Assembly (NCBI GenBank): GCA_963784135.1
Contig: CAWAQG010000004.1
Coordinates: forward strand, 372,001 to 436,000
Direction: 5' to 3'
DNA from: JADFXI01 sp963784135
GTDB lineage: Bacteria > Nitrospirota > Thermodesulfovibrionia > Thermodesulfovibrionales > Dissulfurispiraceae
DNA length: 64,000 bases
A program made the position numbers and the translations under genes. Positions 24,493 through 33,554 of this stretch are shown here, one piece after another. The notes under the pieces were generated by a model, which was given only the letters and a program-made list of their open reading frames with translations, was not told the DNA's origin and ran no database searches. How positions within the stretch are numbered: the stretch's first letter is position 1; each line of letters begins with the position of its first letter.

Positions 24493-26034
24493 GTGAAGAT
24501 TGTGTCAGCTGATGAAATGAGAGAGCTCGACAGGCTTGCTATTGAAGACTATGGCATACCCGGCCTTGTGCTTATGGAGAGGGCAGGGTTGGCTGTAGCA
24601 TCGAGAGTAAGGGCGCTTTTTCCGTCAAAAAAGGTGGTGGTGCTCTGCGGCGGCGGCAACAACGGCGGTGATGGGCTGGTGGCTGCACGGGACCTTTTTA
24701 ACTCGGGATCCAATGTTACGGTGATAATGACGACGAAGAAAGAGGCGCTCAGTTCTGATTGCGCCATTCAATATAAGATAGTAAAGAAGATGGGAATACC
24801 GGCAGAGTTCCGCAACACATTGAGTGGAAAAGATATACATGGTTCGGTAGTTATTGATGCGGTATTCGGGACCGGTCTTGCCCGTCCTGTGAAGGGCGAT
24901 ATTGCCGGAATGTTCTCTTTTTTGAATAGCTCTGAGGCCCCGGTGGTCGCTGTCGACATGCCTTCAGGAATATCATCAGATACCGGTGCAATTCTTGGCC
25001 AGGCGGTCATGGCTGAATGCACAGTCACTTTCGGTCTGCCCAAAAGGGCGCACTTTCTCTATCCAGGCGCCGGGTATACCGGAAAGCTTTTTATAGAGGA
25101 CATCGGACTCCCCTCTTGTTTACTCGAATCCGACTCGATCAAAGCTTCCCTGATCGACAGGGAAACGGCGGACGCACTTGTTCCTGCAAGGCACAGGGAT
25201 TCTTTTAAAGGAGATTACGGGCATGTGCTGGTAATTGCGGGTTCCAGGGGCAAGACGGGTGCAGCGCTGATGTGCGGTCAGGCAGCGCTCAGGAGCGGTT
25301 CCGGACTTGTGACCCTCGGGGTCCCCGAATCGTTGGTCGAAAGCTTCCAGTGCAGGGTGACAGAAGAGATGCTCCTGCCGCTGCCTGACGACGGCAACGG
25401 TATGATGTCTTTAAAAGCCTTGGACAGCATACTCGAATTTGCGGCTGAAAAAATCGATGTAATTGCTGCAGGCCCCGGCATTGGGGTATCGCCGGCCACG
25501 AAAAAGATTATGACAGAACTTGTTCTTCGGTCTGCAATCCCCATGGTGATCGACGCCGACGGATTGAACTCAATCAGCGCTTCAGCGAAGCATGCTCGCG
25601 AAGTGAAGGAACTTTTGCAAAATGCAAAGTCTCCCATTATTCTTACCCCGCATCCAGGTGAAATGGCGCGGCTTGTTCATAAGCCGGAGGTCACGGACCG
25701 GTCAGGAATTACCGTCTCTTTTGCCGTAGATTCGGGCGGGTACCTCGTGCTGAAGGGGGTCCCCACTATTATCGCCTTGCCCGAAGGAAATATATTTATC
25801 AACACCACAGGGAACCCCGGCATGGCTACCGCTGGAGCAGGCGATGTCCTGACAGGAATTATCGCATCCCTGCTGGGTCAGGGACTGAATCCTGCTGATG
25901 CTTCGGCGCTCGGCGTTTTTATCCATGGTATGGCCGGGGACAAAGCTGCGGCAAAGACTGGAGAATACTCGCTTATTGCGTCTGATCTCATTAATGCTCT
26001 GCCCGCTGCCTTTATGGAATTGCGAGGATTGTGA
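24493..26034 (+). CDS. nnr: Bifunctional NAD(P)H-hydrate epimerase / ADP-dependent dehydratase (513 aa)
   Basis: Repairs damaged NADH and NADPH. Residues 1-215 are the epimerase (YjeF N-terminal type: ERAGLAVA, VVLCGGGNNGGDGLVAARDL, VVDMPSGISSDTG). Residues 230-513 are the ribokinase-like dehydratase (GDYGHVLVIAGSRGKTGAAL near 240, AGPGIG, LTPHPGEMARL, TTGNPGMATAGAGDVLTGII near 437). GTG is the start, with AAAGGA upstream. pgeF follows after 6 bases, then a CBS protein and tsaE. nnr next to tsaE is a recurrent bacterial arrangement. Confidence 0.95.
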   Translation: MKIVSADEMRELDRLAIEDYGIPGLVLMERAGLAVASRVRALFPSKKVVVLCGGGNNGGDGLVAARDLFNSGSNVTVIMTTKKEALSSDCAIQYKIVKKMGIPAEFRNTLSGKDIHGSVVIDAVFGTGLARPVKGDIAGMFSFLNSSEAPVVAVDMPSGISSDTGAILGQAVMAECTVTFGLPKRAHFLYPGAGYTGKLFIEDIGLPSCLLESDSIKASLIDRETADALVPARHRDSFKGDYGHVLVIAGSRGKTGAALMCGQAALRSGSGLVTLGVPESLVESFQCRVTEEMLLPLPDDGNGMMSLKALDSILEFAAEKIDVIAAGPGIGVSPATKKIMTELVLRSAIPMVIDADGLNSISASAKHAREVKELLQNAKSPIILTPHPGEMARLVHKPEVTDRSGITVSFAVDSGGYLVLKGVPTIIALPEGNIFINTTGNPGMATAGAGDVLTGIIASLLGQGLNPADASALGVFIHGMAGDKAAAKTGEYSLIASDLINALPAAFMELRGL

Positions 26035-26040
26035 CGGCAA

Positions 26041-26724
26041 GTGCATAACAAGGTTGTTGTTCCACCGGTTTTCGACGGTCATCATGTCAATGCTTTTTTC
26101 ACCACAAAGGCAGTGCAATGTGATGTGCATGGGCTGGCAGAGTTTCTCTCTGTCCCTTCGGTGAATATTTACATGCCTGTCCAGAAGCATACCGACAAGG
26201 TCCTGGTCCTGGATTATGACCATGGGCCTGAAACGGCAGATGCCGTCATCACCGGCAACAGGGGAATTTTCATTGGCGTACAGGTTGCAGACTGCGTGCC
26301 CGTTCTTTTGTTTGATAAAAAACAGCGGGTGGCCGGAGCGGTCCACGCGGGATGGCGGGGGACCGCCGCCTCGATACTGAAAAAAACGATCGAAATGATG
26401 TCGCAGCGTTTTTCTACTTCGCCGGCGGATATCATCGTGGCGATAGGCCCTGCCATACGAGGGTGCTGTTATGAGGTTGGATATGAAGTCATAGAGGCGG
26501 TGGTGAGGGCGAGCGGCGAGGGAGATTATTGCCGGGCCAATGGCGGGAAATACTGTATTGATCTGGCGAGCGCCAACAGGCAGCAGGCACTCTCTTCCGG
26601 TGTGTCCCCTGAACAAATATGGCTCGCGGATGAATGCACATTTTGCAGACCTGAAAAATACTACTCATACCGTTTTGCAAAAGGAACAACAGGACGCCAG
26701 TGCGGCGTTATCGGCATTGTCTGA
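26041..26724 (+). CDS. pgeF: Peptidoglycan editing factor PgeF / multicopper-like laccase-domain protein (227 aa)
   Basis: YfiH/PgeF (DUF152) family. Members act on purine nucleosides or keep wrong amino acids out of peptidoglycan; the older name polyphenol oxidase is misleading. The signature residues are present: VQVADCVPVLLFD, GAVHAGWRGTAASIL (metal-binding His and Cys) and IGPAIRGCCYEVGYEV. The C-terminal GRQCGVIGIV closes the fold. Start is GTG at 26041, six bases after the nnr stop, so it is probably translated from the same message. It is slightly shorter than the E. coli protein. Confidence 0.88.
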   Translation: MHNKVVVPPVFDGHHVNAFFTTKAVQCDVHGLAEFLSVPSVNIYMPVQKHTDKVLVLDYDHGPETADAVITGNRGIFIGVQVADCVPVLLFDKKQRVAGAVHAGWRGTAASILKKTIEMMSQRFSTSPADIIVAIGPAIRGCCYEVGYEVIEAVVRASGEGDYCRANGGKYCIDLASANRQQALSSGVSPEQIWLADECTFCRPEKYYSYRFAKGTTGRQCGVIGIV

Positions 26725-26760
26725 TATGAGTTATAATACCGTTAAACGAAAGGAGAGAGT

Positions 26761-27210
26761 ATGCTCAAGGCAAAAGACATCATGACTAAAGAGGTCATAA
26801 CAGTGACTCCGGCCACCACGATTGAAGATCTGGCACATATTCTGATAAAGCATAATATCAGCGGCGCCCCCGTAGTAAACGATGAAGGCAATTTGATCGG
26901 TATAGTTACTGAAAATGATCTGATCAGCAAGAACAAACGTTTGCACATCCCCACAGTGATGAGGCTTTTCGATGCCTATATCATGCTCGAGAGCCCTGCG
27001 ACAATTGAAAGAGAGATCAGGAGAATGGCGGCGGTCACCGTCAATGATATATTTGTTAAAGATGTAGGCACTGTTACCGAAGAAAATAGTGTAGAGGAAA
27101 TCGCAACTATTATGTCCGAAAAAAAGGCGTATCTCATACCGGTCGTAGCCGGAGGCAAAATCACGGGTATAATAGGGAAAATGGACCTTATTAAGGGGAT
27201 CGCAAGGTAG
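26761..27210 (+). CDS. Two-CBS-domain protein (149 aa)
   Basis: A tandem CBS pair, which usually senses AMP, ATP or S-adenosyl-methionine. The first copy is LKAKDIMTKEVITVTPATTI...GAPVVNDEGNLIGIVTENDLI (residues 2-60), the second VNDIFVKDVGTVTEENSV...LIPVVAGGKITGIIGKMDLI (about 93-146). The helix between them is longer than usual. There is no catalytic or DNA-binding domain, so it is a stand-alone regulator. AAAGGAGAG precedes the ATG. It sits between pgeF and tsaE and may share their transcript. The target cannot be told from the sequence. Confidence 0.88.
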   Translation: MLKAKDIMTKEVITVTPATTIEDLAHILIKHNISGAPVVNDEGNLIGIVTENDLISKNKRLHIPTVMRLFDAYIMLESPATIEREIRRMAAVTVNDIFVKDVGTVTEENSVEEIATIMSEKKAYLIPVVAGGKITGIIGKMDLIKGIAR

Positions 27211-27241
27211 CTCATTATATGAGCACGGCGGTGCACTGTCA

Positions 27242-27706
27242 ATGGAAACAGAATGCTTTTCAGTGCGTATAATTACCCGATCGCCCGAGGAAACGGAACA
27301 TATAGGCTTCAGGCTGGGTGCGTTCCTGGAGTCATCTGCACGAATAAAGACGGTAATGCTTTACGGCGATCTCGGGGCGGGCAAGACAACGCTGATAAAG
27401 GGAATTGCCTCTGCGTTTGGTATTGCAAAGAGAGACGTGGGCAGCGCCAGTTTCGTAATGGTTGCGGAGTATGAAACATCGCCGCCTTTTTATCATATAG
27501 ACCTGTACCGTCTGGAAAGACCGGAGGATGTTGATGCTGCGGGGATATGGGAATATATTGATACGGGTGGAGTTGCGGTCATAGAATGGGCGGAAAGACT
27601 TGCCGACGTGCCTGACAACGCTATTAAAGTACGCATTGCGCAGCTCGCGGACCAGGAAAGGGAAATCATTATAGATGGAGTTGAGCGTGAAGCGCTGGGG
27701 ATTTAA
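27242..27706 (+). CDS. tsaE: tRNA threonylcarbamoyladenosine ATPase TsaE (154 aa)
   Basis: ATPase that works with TsaB and TsaD to make t6A at tRNA position 37. Walker A is LYGDLGAGKTTLIKGI (about 40-55). The family motifs SASFVMVAEYE, FYHIDLYRLERPEDVDAAGIWEY and VAVIEWAERL follow in order. Length is typical. The ATG at 27242 gives an N-terminus of normal length with no clear ribosome site. TsaB and TsaD are not in the window. Confidence 0.93.
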   Translation: METECFSVRIITRSPEETEHIGFRLGAFLESSARIKTVMLYGDLGAGKTTLIKGIASAFGIAKRDVGSASFVMVAEYETSPPFYHIDLYRLERPEDVDAAGIWEYIDTGGVAVIEWAERLADVPDNAIKVRIAQLADQEREIIIDGVEREALGI

Positions 27707-27730
27707 ACCGATTATATATAAAGCCTTTTA

Positions 27731-29758
27731 ATGCATAGCATATGGAGTTGCCGTTCTGTGTCTGAGAAACCTGAAAACACTTTGTCTCCTTATATCGAAG
27801 CGTTGAAATCTGGTGAAGATTTTCTGCTTGCAAGGATCTTTGTCTACGCAACCGAATCAGAATATACCAAATACACGAGCACGAGGGAAGAAGACTGGCG
27901 TATGGCCATGAGGGAGCCTTCCAAAAGCCTGATATCTTACCTTGAGAATAATGACGAACAGGAAAAAATACATGTAGACGAACGATTTGAGGAAAATAGT
28001 GTTGCGGCTTTCGGTATCCTTGAGGCAAAGCGCCACCGCAGTCGCGGCATCCAGTTTGATATGTTTTTGGGATTGACAAAGCTGCTGCGGCAGGCTTTTG
28101 TTGACTTAATCTATGAAACAAAGCTGGACAATGAACAATGTAAAAAGGCACTGGCAATAACGCACCGTTTTTGGGACAAATTTGAGCTTGGTTTTTCTTC
28201 AGAATGGATGAAGAACACAGAAGGGGAGAAAATAACCGAGCTTCAGGAAACCAACAGGGACCTCACCAATCAAAAGAACCGCTACCATACAATAATACAG
28301 AGCATCGCCGAACCGGTTTTTGTAATCGACAAACAAATGAATATCATTGAGACCAACGCTTCTTTTAATAAAATATTCGGTATTGGCTGCGGCAGCGATA
28401 TGAAATTCTTATTTGAAAAGACTTCTCTCCCCCATTTTGGGGAGAGATTTATGGCAGATTATAATCGCGGCATTTCTTTTGTCGAAGAAGTGGATATGCT
28501 TCTTAATAATGAAAAGTGCACATTTATTGTAAGCGGTTCAGCCTTAGATGATATCAGCGGAAAAAATTATGGAGCAATAATAAGCCTTCTTGATATCACA
28601 GAGCGCAAGCAGGCAGAAGAAGTTCTGAGGAATACACACGAAGAGCTTGAACGAAGGGTTGCAGAACGCACGCATGATTTGGTGATAGCGATGGAGGAAT
28701 TGGAGCATGAGGTTGCCGAGAGGATGCGGGCCGAGCAGGCGCTGCGCGAAAGCGAAAAACGTTATCACACTCTTTTTGAAGAGTCGCCGGACGGCGTACT
28801 GATAATAGACACTGCGGGCAAGATAATCGAATTCAATGAAACGGCCCACAGTCAACTTGGTTATTCAAGAGAGGAGTTTAAAAAACTGAGCTTGTCGGAT
28901 ATTGATCCCGTTGAAAGTCCCGAAGAAATACAGGATAAAATTAACAGTATGCTGAAAGAGGGGAAAGTCGAATTTGATGTCAAGCATAGGACCAAAGAGG
29001 GAGAAATACGGGATGTTCAAGTCGTAACACAGCCCATAGAGTTGTCAGGCCAAACTTTTTTCCATGCAATATGGCTCGACATTACCGAGCGAAAGTTGGC
29101 GGAGGAGCATCTCAGGAAGACAATCATGGAGCGGGAGACACTGCTGCGTGAGCTGTATCACAGGACAAAAAATAATATGAATACTATTTCGGGCCTCATT
29201 AACCTCCAGACGACATACCTTGATGGTGACGGAATCGCAATTCAAATGTTCCGGGATATTCAGGACAGAATCATGTCGATGTCCTTGGTCCATGAAAGGC
29301 TTTACAAATCAAAAGATTTGTCCAACGTCAGCCTGAAAGACTATGTTAGTGATCTGGCAAATACCCTGATAAGCGGCCACAAAATTAACAAGGACAAATT
29401 ATCGCTGAGACTGGATATTGAGGACTTCACGCTGTCCATTGATACGCTTATTCCCTGCGGGCTAATTTTAAATGAGCTCATGACCAATTCCCTGAAGTAC
29501 GCATTTATTGATGGCAGAGAGGGCCAAATCAGTATAAAAGGGCTTGTTTCTTCGGGAAAAGAAATTCAACTTGTTTACAGTGATAACGGGATAGGCTTTC
29601 CAGCCGGCTTCGATTTTGCCAAAGTTGAGACCCTTGGGTTAAGATTGATCAATGGATTAATAACCAGCCAATTGCGTGGTAACATAGAGATAACAACAAA
29701 GCCTGAAACGGTTTTCACCATCGCCTTCCGGGAACCGGGATATCAGCAGAGGATTTGA
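27731..29758 (+). CDS. Cytoplasmic sensor kinase: RsbRD-type N-domain, two PAS, HisKA_2 (675 aa)
   Basis: No membrane segment. Residues 28-125 resemble the N-terminal domain of RsbR-like stress proteins (LLARIFVYATESEYTKYTSTREEDW, AAFGILEAKRHRSRGIQFDMFLGLTKLLRQ). PAS domains lie at about 184-295 and 342-455, joined by a coiled coil. The phospho-acceptor is H477 in LLRELYHRTKNNMN, the HisKA_2 form, and a matching ATPase follows (ILNELMTNSLKYAF, SDNGIGFP, LGLRLINGLI). The receiver gene 4 bases downstream is the obvious partner. The RsbRD-like front end hints at input from a stressosome-like or globin-fold sensor; this is an inference from sequence pattern. Confidence 0.9.
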   Translation: MHSIWSCRSVSEKPENTLSPYIEALKSGEDFLLARIFVYATESEYTKYTSTREEDWRMAMREPSKSLISYLENNDEQEKIHVDERFEENSVAAFGILEAKRHRSRGIQFDMFLGLTKLLRQAFVDLIYETKLDNEQCKKALAITHRFWDKFELGFSSEWMKNTEGEKITELQETNRDLTNQKNRYHTIIQSIAEPVFVIDKQMNIIETNASFNKIFGIGCGSDMKFLFEKTSLPHFGERFMADYNRGISFVEEVDMLLNNEKCTFIVSGSALDDISGKNYGAIISLLDITERKQAEEVLRNTHEELERRVAERTHDLVIAMEELEHEVAERMRAEQALRESEKRYHTLFEESPDGVLIIDTAGKIIEFNETAHSQLGYSREEFKKLSLSDIDPVESPEEIQDKINSMLKEGKVEFDVKHRTKEGEIRDVQVVTQPIELSGQTFFHAIWLDITERKLAEEHLRKTIMERETLLRELYHRTKNNMNTISGLINLQTTYLDGDGIAIQMFRDIQDRIMSMSLVHERLYKSKDLSNVSLKDYVSDLANTLISGHKINKDKLSLRLDIEDFTLSIDTLIPCGLILNELMTNSLKYAFIDGREGQISIKGLVSSGKEIQLVYSDNGIGFPAGFDFAKVETLGLRLINGLITSQLRGNIEITTKPETVFTIAFREPGYQQRI

Positions 29759-29762
29759 GGCA

Positions 29763-30131
29763 ATGAAAAAAGGCAGGATATTGATAGTTGAGGATGATTA
29801 TGTTCAGTTCCTGTCCACGGAAATGTTGATGAGAATATGGGGTTACGAAGTGCTCGGTCCGGCATCCTCGAGCGAGCAGGCGCTTGAAATCGCCGAAAAA
29901 GACAAGCCTGACGTAATTCTTATGGACATAAGTATACAAGGCAACATGGACGGAATTGATACGGCAAGACAGATTGACGAACAGTTTCAGATTCCGGTCA
30001 TTTTTACCACCGGCTATAGCCACGGGGAGTTATACCAGAGGGCGCAGACGGTCATATCCGCTGCTTTTTTGGTAAAGCCCTACGGGATTGACGAATTGAA
30101 AGCTGCCATTGAGGTACATACTAAACCTTAG
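29763..30131 (+). CDS. Stand-alone receiver, partner of the upstream kinase (122 aa)
   Basis: A single CheY-like domain: acidic pair in LIVEDDYVQF (residues 10-12), phospho-accepting D55 in VILMDISIQGNMDGID, Thr switch in VIFTTGY, and Lys in LVKPYGIDEL. The IQGNMDGID form is the one usually paired with HisKA_2/HWE kinases. Its gene begins 4 bases after the kinase stop, so translation is likely coupled. With no output domain it must act through protein contact or pass the phosphate on. Confidence 0.9.
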   Translation: MKKGRILIVEDDYVQFLSTEMLMRIWGYEVLGPASSSEQALEIAEKDKPDVILMDISIQGNMDGIDTARQIDEQFQIPVIFTTGYSHGELYQRAQTVISAAFLVKPYGIDELKAAIEVHTKP

Positions 30132-30181
30132 TACGGATAAGGTGGAGGTAAATTATGGGACATATAATGGGACCGGGATAG

Positions 30182-31033
30182 GTGAAGCGGATCGGGATTA
30201 TATGCAAAACCGGCAGGACTGAACTTGCCGGGATATTGAAGACGCTTCTCCCGTGGCTCGGAAACAAGGGCTATGAAGTGTTTATCGATGAGGAAACTGC
30301 GGTGGTCCTCGGGGCTGAGGGACACTCCAGGGCGCATATCCCATCGCTCGTCGATATGGTCATTGTTTTCGGCGGTGACGGGACCATGCTCGGCGTCACC
30401 AGGCTTATAGGCGATAGGGGGGTGCCGATACTCGGAGTCAACCTGGGAGGGCTCGGTTTTATTACCGAGGTGAACAGGGATGAGCTGTTTGATGTTATCG
30501 ATAAAATGCTGTCGGGCAGCTGCTCTATCGAAGAGAGGATCATGCTCACAGCCCGGGTCAACCGCAACGGCAAGGCTGCAGCGGATTTTACCGTCCTCAA
30601 CGATGTGGTCATCAATAAAGGGGCGCTGGCAAGAATTATAGAACTCGAAACATACATCAGCGGCAACTACGTCACCACGTTCAAGGCCGACGGGCTTATC
30701 ATCTCAACACCCACGGGGTCCACTGCTTACTCACTTGCCGCCGGGGGGCCGATACTCTACCCCACTCTTAACAGTATAGTGCTCACTCCCATATGCCCGC
30801 ACACTCTGACTAACCGGCCGATTGTCCTGCCTGACAACGTTACCGTTCTGGTCACGCTCCGGTCTGCGAGCGAGGATGTCTATCTTACGCTGGACGGCCA
30901 GATAGGTTTTTCGCTGCAGAGAGATGACACTGTGGAGATAATGAAGGCGGCTTATACCACCAGGCTTCTTATCCCCGGCCGGCGGGACTACTTTCATATA
31001 TTAAGGACAAAATTGAAATGGGGCGAAAGATAG
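30182..31033 (+). CDS. nadK: NAD kinase (283 aa)
   Basis: Phosphorylates NAD to NADP. The active-site motif FGGDGTMLG is at about residues 61-69, followed by GVNLGGLGFITEV, the second motif LNDVVINKG (about 139), and TFKADGLIISTPTGSTAYSLAAGGPIL (about 161-187). Length is normal. GTG at 30182 is the start, with GGGATAG next to it. The uracil-DNA glycosylase gene follows after 50 bases. A redox-cofactor role fits nnr nearby, but they are not one operon. Confidence 0.95.
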   Translation: MKRIGIICKTGRTELAGILKTLLPWLGNKGYEVFIDEETAVVLGAEGHSRAHIPSLVDMVIVFGGDGTMLGVTRLIGDRGVPILGVNLGGLGFITEVNRDELFDVIDKMLSGSCSIEERIMLTARVNRNGKAAADFTVLNDVVINKGALARIIELETYISGNYVTTFKADGLIISTPTGSTAYSLAAGGPILYPTLNSIVLTPICPHTLTNRPIVLPDNVTVLVTLRSASEDVYLTLDGQIGFSLQRDDTVEIMKAAYTTRLLIPGRRDYFHILRTKLKWGER

Positions 31034-31083
31034 GCTTTGTATGGAATTCTTACAAAGCCTATAATTTGTATAAGGAGCATTCG

Positions 31084-31806
31084 ATGTTGAAGAGTTTGCG
31101 AATGGTGATTGAATATTACGGTGAACTCGGGTTTGAGCGGCTGCCGCTGAATTACTGCACGGGGCTGCAGGAAGAAGCCGTACCCGAAGGACCGCCGCCG
31201 GCCCCGCCTTGCCCTGCACATGAAAGGGAAGCCGCCATTAAATCATTGCGTGAGCTGATCGGAGATTGCAGTAGGTGCAAACTATCGCAGGGCAGAACAA
31301 ACATTGTTTTCGGCGAGGGCAATGTTAACTCCAGCATTATGTTTATCGGCGAGGGACCTGGAAAGGAAGAAGATTTACAGGGCAGGCCCTTTGTAGGGGA
31401 TGCAGGTCAACTGCTCACGAGGCTCATTGAAAAAATGAGTTTTAAACGTGAAGATGTATACATTGCCAATATCGTCAAATGCAGGCCGCCGATGAACCGG
31501 GACCCCCAGGAAGATGAGATTGCAGCCTGTTTCTCTTTTCTCGAAAAGCAGATCGAAATTATTGCGCCGAGAGTGATTGTTTCACTCGGAAAGATAGCTG
31601 CCTATGTGCTTTTGGGCATATCAGGCCCTATAACCAGGTTCTCCATAACGAGGACGCGGGGAAATTTCAGCGAGTATAAAGGGATACCTGTCATGCCGAC
31701 CTTTCACCCGGCCTACCTGCTCAGGAACCCGCGTGATAAATGGCTGACATGGGAGGATGCCCAGGCGGTCCTGAAAAAACTTGAAGCATCGGAAAACGGC
31801 TTATGA
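31084..31806 (+). CDS. Type-4 uracil-DNA glycosylase (240 aa)
   Basis: Removes uracil from DNA. After a roughly 60-residue N-terminal extension with a Pro-rich linker (EEAVPEGPPPAPPCPAHE) comes the catalytic domain with the Fe-S cluster ligands (C in DCSRCKLSQGR, C in VKCRPP and C in IAACFSF), motif EGPGKEEDLQGRPFVGDAG, and the C-terminal FHPAYLLRNP. The start at 31084 is chosen because AAGGAGC stands 5 bases before this ATG; an ATG at 31018 lies inside the end of nadK and lacks one. The stop overlaps the next ATG (ATGA). The N-terminal extension is common in bacterial members. Confidence 0.93.
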   Translation: MLKSLRMVIEYYGELGFERLPLNYCTGLQEEAVPEGPPPAPPCPAHEREAAIKSLRELIGDCSRCKLSQGRTNIVFGEGNVNSSIMFIGEGPGKEEDLQGRPFVGDAGQLLTRLIEKMSFKREDVYIANIVKCRPPMNRDPQEDEIAACFSFLEKQIEIIAPRVIVSLGKIAAYVLLGISGPITRFSITRTRGNFSEYKGIPVMPTFHPAYLLRNPRDKWLTWEDAQAVLKKLEASENGL

Positions 31807-32285
31807 AGGCACTCTGGGCCCCATGGAGAATGGAGTATATCCTCGGCCCGAAAGGTCCCGAATGCCTGTTTTGCGTAAAGCCGGCTGAACAGAAGGACAG
31901 GGAGAACCTCATCCTTTACAGAGGCGGGCGCTCATACGTGATTATGAATAAATACCCTTACAATAACGGCCATCTTATGGTGGTACCCTATACTCATTCT
32001 TCATCCTTTGATAATCTCCCCGAGGCCGACTTGTTCGACATTATGAAACTTGCCCGGCTCTCTATTGATTGCCTTACAAAGGCATTTCATCCGGAAGGCT
32101 TTAACGTCGGAGTCAATATCGGAGAGGCTGCCGGCGCCGGAATCGAGGAGCACCTGCATATGCATATTGTCCCGCGCTGGGCCGGGGATTTGAACTTTAT
32201 GACAGTCACCGGCGAGATACGGGTGATACCGGAGCATATACTCGATACCTACGATAAGCTTTACCCGTTTTTTTCCGTCGCTTGA
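31803..32285 (+). CDS. HIT-family nucleotide hydrolase/phosphorylase (160 aa)
   Basis: Histidine-triad protein of the AP4A-phosphorylase-like group. The start LWAPWRMEYILGPKGPECLFC includes a CxxC that binds zinc with a later His. NKYPYNNGHLMVVPYTH is the substrate strand and EEHLHMHIVPRW the catalytic triad (H-x-H-x-H). Such proteins split dinucleoside polyphosphates or AMP-lysine adducts. The gene overlaps the end of the glycosylase gene by 4 bases. The exact substrate cannot be told. Confidence 0.92.
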   Translation: MKALWAPWRMEYILGPKGPECLFCVKPAEQKDRENLILYRGGRSYVIMNKYPYNNGHLMVVPYTHSSSFDNLPEADLFDIMKLARLSIDCLTKAFHPEGFNVGVNIGEAAGAGIEEHLHMHIVPRWAGDLNFMTVTGEIRVIPEHILDTYDKLYPFFSVA

Positions 32286-32313
32286 CTCCGTCTTTTGACC
32301 TATGTAAACTAAA

Positions 32314-32901
32314 GTGATGGAAAAAAAGATATTCAGGGCATTTGAAGACAGCATTGCGTTGAAGGAAAAGTTTGTTAAGGAGAACGCACCGCTGATTGCC
32401 GAGGTGTCGAGGCTGATCGCCGACGTCTTCAATGACGGCAAAAAGGTGTTGATATTCGGCAATGGAGGGAGCGCCTGCGATGCGTCGCACATTGCCGCTG
32501 AATTTGTGAACCGTTTTAAAAGAGACCGCCCCGGACTGCCTGCTATCGCATTGAATACCGATATGGCTGTGATGACCTCTATCGCCAATGATTATGATTA
32601 TTCCGAAATTTTTGCAAGGCAGGTCAAGACATTGGGAGAGGAAGGGGACATTTCTATCGCCATAAGCACCAGCGGAAGCTCGAAAAATATTCTTAAAGCT
32701 GTTGATGCGGCAAAAAAGAAAGGGCTGAGGACTATCGCCTTTACAGGTTCGAAAGGTGAAAAATTCGCTGCCAAAAATGATTACGCCTTCGTTGTTTCTT
32801 CCGACGATACCCCCCGCATCCAGGAGGTGCATATAACGCTTGCCCATGTTATGTGCCAGATGGTTGAAGAGATACTTTTCGAAGCCCCGAGGAAAAAATA
32901 G
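32314..32901 (+). CDS. gmhA: Sedoheptulose 7-phosphate isomerase GmhA (195 aa)
   Basis: First enzyme of ADP-heptose synthesis for the LPS inner core. SIS-fold motifs: FGNGGSACDASHIAAEFVNRF (about 50-70), LNTDMAVMTSIANDYDYSEIFARQV, and the phosphosugar loop ISTSGSSKNILKAV. QEVHITLAHVMCQMVE near the C-terminus carries the metal-binding His. Tandem GTG-ATG starts (32314, 32317) are both possible; neither has a good ribosome site. Its presence is evidence for an LPS-bearing outer membrane. Other heptose genes are not nearby. Confidence 0.93.
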   Translation: MMEKKIFRAFEDSIALKEKFVKENAPLIAEVSRLIADVFNDGKKVLIFGNGGSACDASHIAAEFVNRFKRDRPGLPAIALNTDMAVMTSIANDYDYSEIFARQVKTLGEEGDISIAISTSGSSKNILKAVDAAKKKGLRTIAFTGSKGEKFAAKNDYAFVVSSDDTPRIQEVHITLAHVMCQMVEEILFEAPRKK

Positions 32902-32913
32902 CAAGAAAAGAGC

Positions 32914-33006
32914 AACCACAGAGGGCACAGAGAAATTCATTGTATATAAAAAACCGTAGAATTTTTTTTGGAGTGCTCAGAGCCTTGCTCTGTGTACTCT
33001 GTGGTT
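32914..33006. repeat. Hairpin repeat of ACAGAG units between gmhA and ruvC
   Basis: AACCACAGAGGGCACAGAG (32914-32932) pairs with CTCTGTGTACTCTGTGGTT (32988-33006), 17 of 19 matching, around an AT-rich loop. It belongs to a different sequence family from the heptamers but has the same layout: short repeated units, then their complement. It ends 12 bases before the ruvC ATG, so no ribosome site is visible between. Confidence 0.85.
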
Positions 33007-33018
33007 AATTTTGATTCT

Positions 33019-33537
33019 ATGAAAATCCTCGGGATCGACCCCGGAAGCGTCTATTGCGGTTATGGTTTTATACAGGCCCCTGACAGAAACGCGCCTGTTG
33101 CCGGCAGACGGAAGAACGGGCGGCCCCAGTATCTGTCTTCCGGCAGGATTGTCCTCCCCGCTCGCCAGCCGCTCCATATACGGCTGAAAGAGCTTTACAC
33201 CACCCTTGCTGAAGTTATAGCGGAATACGGTCCTGACGAAATAGTCATAGAAAAAATGTTTTTTGCAAAGGGGATAAAAGCGGCCATTAGCCTTGGGCAT
33301 ACAAGAGGTGTTGTTCTCATTGCCGCTGCCCTCACCGGCCTTGATATTTACGAGTACTCCGCACTTGAAGTCAAGAAGTCAGTGGTCGGTTACGGAAAGG
33401 CCGACAAAAATCAGGTCCAGAAAATGGTCAAAGAAATCCTGACAATCGGACATCCCCTGTCTCCTGACAGTGCTGATGCGCTGGCGTTAGCACTGTGCCA
33501 TGCTCATACGAGAAAGTTCGATAGTCCTCAGCAATAG
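33019..33537 (+). CDS. ruvC: Holliday junction endonuclease RuvC (172 aa)
   Basis: Cuts Holliday junctions in the RuvABC resolvasome. Catalytic residues: Asp in ILGIDPGSVYCGYGF (D7), Glu in VIEKMFFAKG (near 76) and the Asp pair in SPDSADALALALCHAH (near 150). The ATG at 33019 starts the family's N-terminus; an upstream in-frame start at 32968 lies inside the hairpin repeat and is not credible. A short insert relative to E. coli (NAPVAGRRKNGRPQY) lies near residue 22. The usual ruvA neighbour is displaced: two signalling genes stand between. Confidence 0.94.
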   Translation: MKILGIDPGSVYCGYGFIQAPDRNAPVAGRRKNGRPQYLSSGRIVLPARQPLHIRLKELYTTLAEVIAEYGPDEIVIEKMFFAKGIKAAISLGHTRGVVLIAAALTGLDIYEYSALEVKKSVVGYGKADKNQVQKMVKEILTIGHPLSPDSADALALALCHAHTRKFDSPQQ

Positions 33538-33554
33538 TAGAGGCGCGTGATATT

